From a virus: a stretch of DNA of 64,000 nt. The notes below the pieces were generated by a model. The model did no database searches and was not told the origin of the DNA. It was given only the letters and a program-made list of their open reading frames with translations. Position numbers and translations under genes: made by a program. Shown here piece by piece: positions 57,101 to 63,800 of this stretch; position 1 is the stretch's first letter, and the number at the start of each line of letters is the position of its first letter. The stretch is taken from positions 1 to 64,000 of the IMG/VR virus record IMGVR_UViG_3300044617_000226, one strand, 5' to 3'.

Positions 57101-60100
57101 ATAGATTGATATTGACCTCTGATATCTCCGATGTCTACACTTGTTGGATCAGTATTGAATGGGTTATTAGCGAGGTTGATAGGTATAGTGTAATATGCGT
57201 TCTCACTAGTCTCGTTGCTTAATATCAATACTTCAATAGGAGTATCGACATCTTCAGTCAACTTGATAGTGATGATAGTTTCTGTCGCAGTATTTTCTAC
57301 AGTATAATCTGTGCCTAAAGTTAATATATTATTATTATTGAATACTTGCAAACTAGGCCAAGTAGTATCTTCTACACTTGCTTGAGGAATATCGACTACA
57401 ACTGTATAATCTATGCTTTCATCAGCATTCAATATTAATGGAGGATTATTGGCTGTATAATCAAATTGGAATACTTGATATTGGCCGCTTTGTGCTACGG
57501 CAGTCTGCCAGCCGGTTAATCTTGTATATTCAGTTCTTGAACTATAATCATAAACGAAACCATTCTTAACATCGCTAGTGATTGAATTACCACCGGTCAC
57601 ATAATCAAATTGTTGTGTATATAATGATATTTCAAAACTTATATCACCCACATTGTTGATAGAACTATAACTGATAGGGAAACCTAATACGCTATCACTT
57701 ATACCAACACCTAATTTATAATTGAATAATTTGCAACCATCAAATGTAGTTGATGGATATACAGAATTATTTCCATAACTAATTCCGTTTTCATCGAACA
57801 AGTCAAATCTTGGTGCTTGGTTTACAGTAGTCTTTTGCTGTGCCTCAGCAAAATCGTTTACTGTACCTGAATAGTATTCGCCGTTAAAGTATACTACTAG
57901 ACCTTCAAAATTAAATCCATTTTTAACTGAGAACTGATCATCTATTAATACTGGGCTATCCACAGCTTCAGTCAATGTGATTACCGGAAAACTTGCTGCA
58001 CCGGTATTATTGAACTCAGCGACATATATTTTGTTTCTTACATTTAAGTTAGTATCTTTTGCGAAAACAACTCTTGCTCCCGGGAACAATTGCAAATCTG
58101 CATTATCTCTTGGGTTCGCTATAAAAGAAACATTTGCGCTTGATGATACTGAATCGCTAGGTATAGGCCAATATACAGTCATCTCAAAGTTAGGACTGGT
58201 ATCTTGGATAGATAGTATTCTTGTGCCTGTTGGTAATACACTAGCGGCATCGATCTTTACATCGTTGATCCATAACCCTTGACTAAATGTACCTGAAACA
58301 ATATCGGCAGCAGGGATAGTCACTGTTGTAGTAGTCTTTTGTAGTACTTGACCAGTACCTTGAGTTGCTAGGCCTGTACCATATACAGTTAATGTTGTTC
58401 CTAAACCTATAGGCCAATTTGCAGTAAATGTATCACCTACTTGAGGTGCATCACCGGGATAGTCCGCTATCCATCCTATATTTGTCCATAATGTGTTGCC
58501 TACTTCTGCGATAGTATATTGATAACCATATACGAAAGTATTTTGAGTGTAGCCTTGACCTGTTGCTTTAAACAATAACTTGAATGCTTCGCCGTCGCCG
58601 ACAGTATCACCTGTTGGTGCGCCGCAAGTGAATATCTCGTCTACAACATAAGGGCTATACCCTACTGCTGTATATCTTTTAACTTTACCTGTTCCCCCTG
58701 CAGGGCCGGTCGCTTGGAATCTAACGCCGGGAGCAGGAGTAGTAAAGCATCCAGCAGATGTCCAATCTGTGCTGCCTACGATCAATATCTCATACCATAC
58801 TCCGGCAACGATCTCATCACTGAATATATTGTTAGTACCGGCTATAATGCTCCAGTCATCTTGTGTTGTAGTGCCTAGATTATAGATTACATATTCAGTG
58901 CCGGTTAAAAAGTTACCATCAACATCTAATTCTGCGCCTAGATTTAACCAAGTATCTTTTTGTGTATTTCCTAGACTATCAATCTGATAATATTGATCTT
59001 GTAATATACCTGATAGACCTATAGATGCTGAGTTTGAATTTACTGTGCCTGTATATTCAGTATATGTCTGAACATCAGGGTAATAAGTCTGCTGACCTTC
59101 TACGAAATCGAAAGCATTCTCAGTTCTATTATCTAAGAAATCGATGTTATCTTTACCGATTATACCATTGTTGAATAATCTTAAGTTAGGATAAAATTCA
59201 ATGATAGGTCTTTTTGCTTTATTTTCAGGCAATGCTAAATCAGTCGCTATTTGCGGATTATTATTATAATCTGCGGTCGCATTGATGACATCAATATGGA
59301 ACCAGCGATTACTTCTTGACCATGCATTTTTATTGATACTATTTCTTGCTATAGTGATATAGTCAGGTGTTGTAGGAATATTCAAGCCTTCATCATAAGG
59401 ACCAATATCATAGTTCAATATGTCATATGGGCTTGCTGCCTGAGTAGTGAATGGTTCTGGCACATTCAATGATTCTACTGGAATCAATTCAATCGCGGTG
59501 CCTACACCTTCTACATAATATTCACCTTGCAAGTAACTTACAGGTATCACATCACCGTCAAATTCAACTTTTAAACCATTAGTGAATACTACACCATTTT
59601 TACTTGTATAATTCTTTTTACCTAATATGTCATTGTTGACATCAATAGTATTTGTTTCGTTGTTTTCAATTAACTGTATAGTGCCAACTCTATTAGCATT
59701 AGTACCGTCTTGATAATACAAGGTATCTAGTACTGCTGATATATAAGGAACCTGTGTGATAACACCGGCTGCTGATTTGTAGAAATTCAATCCAGCGTAA
59801 TCATTACCATATAACACAGTTATTTTTTGTTCTGTCGGTATCAATCCCGCCGGGGTGATGAATGAGAGCAATCCTCCGAACACTCGTATAGTAAAGAAAT
59901 AATCACTGACTTTATAATCTATACCGCCTATAGTTACAACTTCATCGGGATCTCCTGTGTTATAGAACATCACTGTTCTTAAGTTAAGGAAGGTTACTCC
60001 ATCGATACCGTCACCTACAGGTTGACCAATCAGTTCACTATATGGTTTAGTGCTGACTAAACCTACAGTATTGTTCCCTGGAAAATTGTATTCGTCTTGC

Positions 60101-60831
60101 GCATCTTTTTCGGGAACAGTAAATGTCACTACCCCTTGGCTTGCGCCGTTATTAGTGACCCCGAACACATCTCTTACATATAGATTTTCTTGAGTGGCGC
60201 TATAACCGCTTAATCCTGGTTCACCTTGTATCCAAAATTGACTATCTTGATCTACTATAAAGTTATATGTACCGCCACGCAATAATACAAGATTAGGATT
60301 GTTTGTAGCCTCTGCACTACCTAAGGCCTTGATGCTGTATGAACTGGCTTCAGGCGTGACTATGAAATCATCAGTGTTATAAACTGTTGATGCTGACACA
60401 CTTACTGCGGGAGGTCCTGTTGGAATCCAGTAGTACTGGTTGTAATTAATGATCTTATCAAGATCAGTGAAACTATCCCAACTATAAAACTGGCTAGAAA
60501 ATAGATTGGTGTTGTTAGTTGTTATAGAACCTTGCTGTTGTAAAGCGTCTAGTATTCCTGGATAACTTATGAAATCTTTAGCAGTAGTCTCATTTTCTTT
60601 GACAAAGACTACACCAGGATCTAACTGATAATCGCGTCTGACTTTGTTTGGTTCTGTTACATAATAATCTTTGGCATCTACGCCATAACCAACTTTACTT
60701 CCTATGAAACCTTGTATCTTTTTAGTGACTGGTGGATTGACCAATTGGTCAAGAGTCGCGCCCAAGAACTGACTATTTGTTTCAGTCTGGAATATCTGCG
60801 GTAAAAACTCAAGTGTTCTTATTCTAGTCAT
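42181..60831 (-). CDS. Giant structural protein, 6216 aa, in T4 gene 7 position
   Basis: The gene directly follows the gp6-like gene (TAA, one base, ATG), where T4 has gene 7 (about 1030 aa), so it is probably a baseplate-peripheral or whisker-like tail protein. It starts MTRIRTLEFLPQIFQTETN and then reads as alternating beta modules. Several copies of a YxIxSLGNTDFTxIGA...GVGSGTG module lie near 46.8, 52.7 and 58.4-59.0 kb. Many copies of a xNTxYYVxxV...FTIS module cover about 44.0-48.5 kb. There is a seven-unit FG-GAP propeller at 51.5-53.3 kb and an Asp-box propeller at 44.8-45.5 kb. No signal peptide and few Cys, as for virion proteins. Which host surface it touches is unknown. Confidence 0.78.
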   Translation of the reverse strand: MTRIRTLEFLPQIFQTETNSQFLGATLDQLVNPPVTKKIQGFIGSKVGYGVDAKDYYVTEPNKVRRDYQLDPGVVFVKENETTAKDFISYPGILDALQQQGSITTNNTNLFSSQFYSWDSFTDLDKIINYNQYYWIPTGPPAVSVSASTVYNTDDFIVTPEASSYSIKALGSAEATNNPNLVLLRGGTYNFIVDQDSQFWIQGEPGLSGYSATQENLYVRDVFGVTNNGASQGVVTFTVPEKDAQDEYNFPGNNTVGLVSTKPYSELIGQPVGDGIDGVTFLNLRTVMFYNTGDPDEVVTIGGIDYKVSDYFFTIRVFGGLLSFITPAGLIPTEQKITVLYGNDYAGLNFYKSAAGVITQVPYISAVLDTLYYQDGTNANRVGTIQLIENNETNTIDVNNDILGKKNYTSKNGVVFTNGLKVEFDGDVIPVSYLQGEYYVEGVGTAIELIPVESLNVPEPFTTQAASPYDILNYDIGPYDEGLNIPTTPDYITIARNSINKNAWSRSNRWFHIDVINATADYNNNPQIATDLALPENKAKRPIIEFYPNLRLFNNGIIGKDNIDFLDNRTENAFDFVEGQQTYYPDVQTYTEYTGTVNSNSASIGLSGILQDQYYQIDSLGNTQKDTWLNLGAELDVDGNFLTGTEYVIYNLGTTTQDDWSIIAGTNNIFSDEIVAGVWYEILIVGSTDWTSAGCFTTPAPGVRFQATGPAGGTGKVKRYTAVGYSPYVVDEIFTCGAPTGDTVGDGEAFKLLFKATGQGYTQNTFVYGYQYTIAEVGNTLWTNIGWIADYPGDAPQVGDTFTANWPIGLGTTLTVYGTGLATQGTGQVLQKTTTTVTIPAADIVSGTFSQGLWINDVKIDAASVLPTGTRILSIQDTSPNFEMTVYWPIPSDSVSSSANVSFIANPRDNADLQLFPGARVVFAKDTNLNVRNKIYVAEFNNTGAASFPVITLTEAVDSPVLIDDQFSVKNGFNFEGLVVYFNGEYYSGTVNDFAEAQQKTTVNQAPRFDLFDENGISYGNNSVYPSTTFDGCKLFNYKLGVGISDSVLGFPISYSSINNVGDISFEISLYTQQFDYVTGGNSITSDVKNGFVYDYSSRTEYTRLTGWQTAVAQSGQYQVFQFDYTANNPPLILNADESIDYTVVVDIPQASVEDTTWPSLQVFNNNNILTLGTDYTVENTATETIITIKLTEDVDTPIEVLILSNETSENAYYTIPINLANNPFNTDPTSVDIGDIRGQYQSIFQNNPDTTGPVFGPNNFRDLGNLVPWGTAIIQNSASLVLPGAFLRDPQYNLSDALLFNSREYIKFKNLLVDTVNQIAADQKFDPAMLLDEAIDIITSVKNQEQPFFWSDMIPSKAPFATNSYNFANQAEVSNFPLSKIYDFTTANYDGVLVYLSRKINGVSVIKQLLRGTEYVVSTDSPSVRVNVFLQANDSIIVKEYNQTYGSYIPNTPSKLGLYPLYTPKVLIDDTYSEPTYFIQGHDGSYNKLYGEYSEVYGMPLDFRDQALLEYETRVYNNIKLSRSLPIDLALTTPGYFRTNTLSYVEYTEIYSKNFLDWVGQNRLDYKTQLYRSTDEYTYNYRESTLKLDNSLVLQGNWRGIYQYVYDTSTPNLTPWAMIGYAIQPDWWVDRYGPAPWTNQNLILWNDLQDGIDYNGGNPVVRPLYARPGLLNIIPVDDQGNLKAPLETLIANYNQLTFKRDWIVGDDAPVEFSYRKSSTYPFDLMRLQSLLKPADFYNLGVDLDNYKYDAEFNQFLVNGRTHLVPNQIQIYGNGTAKTSYINWIVDYTKQLGINATDNITKLLNNLDVRLVHRLAGFSDKALLKFFVEKGTPGSNNSSLMIPDESYQVLLYENQPSFKLVYSGVVVQKTTNGYSVFGNSQNSAYFRTLRPIISGPKDKITVQDLTVQVAIDHYQSEILVPYGTTYYTINDVCQFLIDYGAWLTSRGAIFDDQIQDVVINWNQMAAEFLYWTQIGFTSGSVITLNPSAKKLSIDKENYIVQPLTYNQTNFVLNNNLYPIQNKDLCIERDSTYFSIKPLNEGDAIGYGQFNLSNIEHGIVFQNETLFNDVIYNLVSGLRQSRIFVRGTKSAEWNGTVFASGFIYNQDNIQEWTGDLKYTKGEIVKYKNKYFTALEIIQPNPKFNQNQWKVTDYDEIQKGLLPNSSTRSFESALYYNSDSANLETDADLLSFSLIGFRPREYMASADLTDITQVNVYKNLIKEKGTLNSVKAFKGANLPQGGIDYDVYENWAILQGTFGGTLNDNFIEFKLNESQLTGNPGIIGLTNGNDVPDAQQLVPLYSLYNYGRPITTPYILPTLALDTPNRVYPNAGYVNIDDVKMSAYFYSNLPTAVDKNGIVVPLGNLYVNDFIWIADYQSNWQVLTPTSVGQVLQVRSNLNGTCTVTFKEEHNLSQYDIFAIINFDTAVNGYFVANTIINPRQILITLSLPGSTKILTGQGIGLKFGTQRVEQPGDVNSLPLTDTEFVKNKVWVDTNTDGSWAVYLKSINYLYDNEYYQPSSINFGNAVAYDSDVGYLFADSGEGDVYRYSLDVITNEYTNTETLSGSASFGTAVIHQDNLYVISQPTTSPKVEIYTLNNTTVSDELELYQLISASSESATSGSTNFGSSLALSGDLNWLYISDYNETTPVARNKVHVYRRRNVETNAGSFVSGATYQITSLGSNPQFTSIGAVSNEVGIYFRATGVGSGTGSATQCDYQYMTTINGPSTVVDKFGHSISTNHYGTTLVVGAPNVDEGALANYGNSYIYDRLVQNIEINQAYDEDTPATFTLIWSPNPLLPLTVTKNGILVDTSLYSVSGTTFTYSGEFDYGDILTIGGNEFVLVQTLTNEQTPRIGVQFGYSLDANNFGTEILVGAPFYLSATNAEGAVFRYTCGGARFGTVIGVEEVDVTATRQILINGFLVTIPAGNATVAATAINTANVPNIIASAQENRLVITLANQNLANINQELLVSTNNPVTLTELGLKLYTQTQIISCPHPVGASQFGTTVKFNEFNSVAVSAPVGDRYTLTTFDFVDDNINDNDTIFDNNSTQFTDVFDNAGAVYIFDYLGNYNESLNNIGSYTYGQSVNAKNLVYGAQPTYGYALDWNEDRIVIGAPGFRPTVIDGQVVTYINNVGEQNWTVFRQTSPVVDIDRVENLQIFDAETNNTLINLDYIDPLQGKILGAVRQNIDYISNIDPAGYNNTNAVAPNLVWGADQVGKIWFDTTNIRFLNYHQNDNEYNARYWGQLFPGSDVAVCTWVASTVPPTAYQGPGIPKDISRFTVQTALNSNNTVVPVYYFWARNTGVIASNKNLADINIANYISNPQGSGISYLATLSTNIFAIYNCKPFINANSSVLHVGFTTGQENNPAHQQFDLIRSNFADDFLPGVPGSFGITQPESLYDRFLDSFSGVDESGNSVPDPFLPKAVQSGVLARPRQTFFYDRFAALKNYLQYANSIMEQYPIAEIRSFDFLFESGTYYDTADYWEYVNWWAVGFDNNTRSVLQVPVYADLSTLNVAAGTIVTVSKNGLGLSETYIYDGDNVWTRIGLENGTIRFKSELYDYDAGGFGFGGTFYDTDSYDVFPSQPTRWIIRSLNEQIYTDELLIHRNKSLILMFEYIQEETIENQNYLPWLNKTSLVDVSHKIRELKPLQNFISDNQEFLSGYVNETKPYHVVIKEFLFDYTGGDVYPGTITDFDVPAEYDTNIDKFVSPQLVYNNADTEYEFLPDSPIWKTEKYKEWFNNYGLSLTGQPDYLMGELLSYVTLVSNSIIVDNAQGYPINGTIKINDELISYASVNRATGELSGLTRGINQTTVAVHLPGTNVYMDLPPVIVLDGGKNYANPPRALAIIDTSIYPEPRVQAQLEVTMSLDKVSTINIINPGEGYAVTPDIVIEEAATYTFASGNVNIETNTITLDAPTFVTGDMVRYVEGTTNIGNLADNEYYYINVLDSSPVTIIALYDSYLDAIEDKNRVEYSSQGSGTQSFKVGARALAVTSSSPVRENNITIKFDRTSYDTQITDWAPNSFYASEFVGYYQDSSGSSMLMSSTQPDINNILSSAGGTVFPIISVSNNPTTITTSDSAGVVWSGFERRVASTGPLGIELAVEPSISNPSGSTLGMTVNMPVKFSSASGGLSANTVYYVSSITSLTRFFVSATPDGAPLVLGPSGPADMKCYTAKVTNAARITTAYPGIRTVTGTNSSNNTVIVPLNPIGTGGATGLYLNAPVVFTGDVFGGIEENKIYYVVSVLSAESFTISENTDSTYIRVTATDAFGNIGVETTNGLEVGDAIVFDTMYVDNIAVTSFGGISPKTIYYVKEIGVNNTITISTTPGGAVFTTTTQTAGSGNYCFITSQSQVVDLSAASGSMIVNISLPVSPGQVNGQKFTFYPSSNNYADITGSKLIYGNLATKTIEQTLVDNTVAITGNTSQLYNGFSFTVSDNIGELETNNTYYAYDVGKIPFVCTLSTDSIVTFDATFNGNVMSVSNISGGNLYPGSVFTGTEIEDNTYILSGPGGNGDYIINKPYLPSTLGTDLAADNGIVTLSSDYNTDNIYVGMPFTFTGGLVFGGLELDTDYYVRHIINGSTFTISEQKNQGALNLVTGAGSLTAKGSASFKVYQNMGDLVFNKDYQIKQVGTGNWDDVGSTLVNAGSFVIGNTYIINSLGNTDFTAIGAEANEIDVIFVATGIGSGTGDAYVANFTCNNVAQTGTGQATVILNDESGNVTMTQEIIADPIFDIGYVLGGYNVLIGSGGLGFTQNNTITILGNDLGGTSPTNDLTLTVSRINPIVPGAYSWSLPVTSDGAITKLITEGTPIGETAEYYLKVINANTLEVYNDPLFQVPVSGDDFTYNGYTLTTSSSTTSGNAIVVTSTAGFSVNDPVVFTGTTLPTEIEMGVVYYVKTVDTPLLNTITITTNPGGAPLTIISGQLTNMTVARAGSFMTLPEPFYFDPSIVRYNNRVYICVVSNNDPTFVFGKWEELNAGDRRLNALDRAEGWYAPSINMPGRDLTQLFTGLVYPNTTYKGNEFNPDEQYPLDTQLINQSFNATNVNIPAITFDGTNYVAPANLPNYSGVIADIEIQNDWSLFKLADETLSITDIVKQDNNYVMTSSNSAIPLFTSDDQMTWRTDSFYIPFGTSANLIDFFKIKMISANQAFKAVTYHNGLWIAVNPNIVTSTDLVNWQARLPAVVSTNSLNDVSYVTASGFNGFITVGSTATGGIIYRSLDGLNWNQVSGTFNRAYNAVTSAFGRIYAVGNQIISYSTNGTTWTDITETGIVYNDVYFANGVLVLAGNNGVVKRSSDGLNFTTVTTGVTENLNSVIYVQEKNEYTIVGDNNTVLQTGDIASTPVYWSNTNVFQERQSEYVVQGDPFMFGYGPEEMVPGIVSDQLVMTVNTRPGTNWPASEYAHVGYKVVSLELDLETSNEYDFSSATQTPAQINVFLLIDGLSVTLYENNDYTVNWYNKTVTLINPLTSGQQLRIDVYEIGNGDQLVKSNTDNDPIEINTTTGFDEISLDCNYTNLDYNGGGIVQVDTDGVFYTEPAVFYNGQKLVPGLANYVIATSAVNNSVTVFSTVGLASDQRVTFSDTIFGDITPLTSYYIDQVLSPTTFTIKDQFGNPVTLTGATGTAVFVTQDYAAMPADNQINAKIVFADHYDPETDYISYSFFGETQPVQYGYAVPQTQQFLGNGTVGPYTLVNNLEGDNPQNAIVEVNGERRSPTEYNVNYTTSTLVFNSLAPSISDTIAVTTYNDTERQYLFTNEYTGQQVSPISYVNNVVIPATVTTSIPHNLSDNDVVRIEGVQGSVQLNGQMFTINVLGPNEFALYEYIADVPYTASVPLTDVNTYVSGGYVSLHQSYVLYNKTATASDSEFITVGKVTGLVEGTPVYFTEDGIDLGKPTNIPQIIAGQKYYIKQVVEIDSLDDKFSISETRNGVTKTLSVQSGLNIKVTQWEQTNVDRLWVTVNGKRVASSNLKLHDANEVCILTEVLPGDDVIITSMMPSSTPDQQTYLQIVNVAGQADVYRANTETRTWLREAVGEYSTSIKVGDASKLTNTVTQESVTPAQEYGYHKVPLIANRLDLIQVTVYNDTKGQYIDQDYLILSSSGQGAFVSIQAGIWIETGDNLTITSLEGKLLYVNGEYMQILNVDEEANIISVQRGVLGSIISPNIPIYTTVFGLLEYNKMTESNYISVWNPIPGIYNETQGDPLQIADTAGARFLKVDVT
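44800..45540 (-). repeat. Asp-box/BNR-like beta-propeller repeats in the giant protein
   Basis: Five or so units of the type SLDGLNWNQV, STNGTTWTDI, SSDGLNFTTV (Sx(D/N)GxxW patterns), each followed by a yVGxxxxI/YRS strand. This is the Asp-box pattern of sialidase-like propellers. No sialidase Arg triad is seen. Confidence 0.6.
51480..53285 (-). repeat. Seven FG-GAP-like propeller units in the giant protein
   Basis: Seven segments begin FG or YG, continue as a short strand with a hydrophobic/Asp loop, and several end in a VGAP or VSAP motif (for example FGYSLDANNFGTEILVGAP and YGYALDWNEDRIVIGAP). Seven is the blade number of integrin-alpha-type propellers. The Ca-binding DxDxDG form is only partly kept. 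Confidence 0.6.
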
Positions 60832-60832
60832 T

Positions 60833-63800
60833 TTATGCTACTTGCAATTGGTCTGGTGTTAAAGCTGCGATAACTCTAATGTCATTCGCTGTTGCCGCGT
60901 TTACAAAAATCTCAAATGGTTTACATTTGATCTCATATAATGTGCCGAATGGTTCTGTTGGATCGTTAGGTACTAATACAGCACTACTGATGATATCACC
61001 TAATTGATTGTGTAGATAGGCGCTGAGTTCACTAAAGAAGAATGTATCGCCGAAATTCCAATTATTGATATCAAAATAATTATTCATGGCTGTCAATACC
61101 GCACTCTTAATGTCACTGTCACTGGCAGTAGTATCGCTGGTCTTGATGACTTTGATAGTACCACGCAATGCGCTTTGTGCTTTAGGACCAAATAATGGTT
61201 TAAACACTACACTATTTAATACCACAGAATCACTCAACATTTTGTAATCTTGCAATTGTCCATACTCTGCATTCAACTCATTGATAGTTGGTCTGCTTGG
61301 CATAGGCACAGTGTTTGCAGTGTCTTGAATATAATTTTGATATGCGGTATAATATGCCTGTGTCACTACATACAAATCGATTATGTTTGTAGTCGATGGA
61401 TCTATTCGTGTAGTGTTGTTACTATTATGTCTATATAGGTAACTCAAGCCTTGTCTACCTGGCTTGACCGAATAATTAGTCTGTTCTACAAGAGTGTAAC
61501 TTGTTTGTGTTACTGTAGCATCTTGAACTGACTTATAGAATTTATTATCTGTCGTAGCATAGTACAATTGTCCGACAGGATAATCATACTTGATCACTTC
61601 GATTTGACTCTTGATGGCATATGAATATATGATATCGGTGCTAGGAACTATCTGCTCTCTAGTTAGATTTACTGCATCTTGTATAGTTTCAAAGAACACA
61701 TATTTACCAGTATTTGCTGATCCCGGAACTACTCCTGTTATCTCAGTAAAGAAATCAGGATTCACAACAAGCAAATTATTGTTTACATCTGTGCTTGCTA
61801 CTTCAACTTCAAAATCATTTACATAACCGTCACTTTGTGTTGTTTGACCAATGATGTTTACTGGTATGTCATTGCCCAATGCAGTAGCACTATTTGGTTG
61901 AGTGTTTATACCCAATACATTAATGAAGTCTTGTAAAATCTTACCAGAGAATGGATCGTATACAAGTTCGTTCAATGCATATGTAAAGCGTGTCTCATCT
62001 ACGCTACCAAAATAATAACGCAATGAACGGAACTGTACCACATATGTATTGTCTGCTATATTATTAAAATATACGAACCAGTCACTATCTTGCCCCAACT
62101 CGATAGACCAGCGACCATTGTCGATTCTGCTATTGTTATATACCAAACTAAAATCTTGTTGTAACTCTATTCTTAATATGGCTTCTTGTATGATGCTAAC
62201 AGGTAAACTGTTATCCCAAGCAGGTATCACGCTATTGAGTACTGAACCGTCAGGCACATAACCATTTAGTGTCACAGGACCTACTCCATTACTGAAGTTA
62301 CCTTGACCAGTATTGCTACCATCACCTGATACATTTAATACAGTAGTCCATATATAAGATTTATTTGTGGCGCTTGCTGTAGTAGTCAATCTATTATTCT
62401 GATCGAAACTATAACCTATAGGTGCTACAAATTTACACAAAGCACCCTTAGAGATATACTTTCTGTTGCTATCTGTATTTGCGCCTAGCATAACAGGAGT
62501 TTCGATAGTATTATCTAAAATATAGAAATAACCATTGACGCTATTTCCATTTACATTACTAGTATTGAAATAAGTGACATTAGTTCCTGATGGGAAACTA
62601 TAGCGTTTATACCAAGTCTGTGAAGAATCTGCGGTAGCGTTTATATAATATTGTATAGTTCTGTTGTCAGATAATATAGCAGCCAGAGTTTCTGTAAAGA
62701 ATGATATGACGCTACTTGAGTTTAAAACATTTAAGTTTACTGACCCAGGAGTATCATCTTCCCATAATCCACCGTCATTGCCTAGATTATTGATGCTACT
62801 ATATTTGCCAGTTGGATCTAATAGATCAAGGTTCTTGCTGACACCTATACTTGAGCGATTTACTGCTTTTGATTTGATGATTGATGAATATAATGTGAAT
62901 GGGAAGTTATTATAATCTTCACCATTTACCATTCTATTCTGTGTATAATATCTTGTAGGTGCTCTTTGCTTTATGCTAGCGATACTTTCACGCGCCTGAC
63001 CATTACTTACAGGCTGTGTCAAAGATAGACCTAAAGTCAAAGTCTCTGATCTACCTGTGCGGCTGATGTAAGTGAACGCCACGCTTATACCTTGCATCTC
63101 ATTGATGTCAATAGTATATGTCAAGCCATTACTTGCACGAACATATGCTCTGAAAGTACCTACTGGGATATTGCTGAATACGCCATCTCCAAACACATAT
63201 GTTACTTGATCGTTGAATCGTGAGTTGACGCTAAAAATATTCTTTTTGCTTGTCTCAGTTTGTAGATATGCGTCGGCATAAACATTATCGACCTTTTCCC
63301 AAACTAATCTACTGTTGTTATTGAGATTCAATTGATATAACCAAGTATCTGTATTATTGATACCTTCGATATCAATATTCACAGCCTGGTTGCTAATCTG
63401 CTGTTCTAATACAAAATCATAATTATTCAATATACCTTGCTTGAAGTATACGAAATATCCTGTGTTACTACTAGCAAAACCCAACTTATCATTCTTATAT
63501 AAGAAATTAAATTTACCTGTTGGTGCAGGTGGAATCTCATATAGATAGTCCTCATCAACACTAGTCACGCTGACAAGTTCAAAATTCATAGTCGTGCCAT
63601 CTACTGTGCTAGTGAATGGTACGATAGGTAAACTTCCGTCCGGTATCTGCATACTATATTCAGCAGTAGTGACTCCTAATATATCAGAAACATTGCTAGG
63701 GCGACCTATTCTCTGAGAACTGATTAATGTAGCATTTAAAATAGTGTTGAACTGTTCGAACCAGTTAGCATTAGCAGGGTCATTCCATAATATAGGAACA

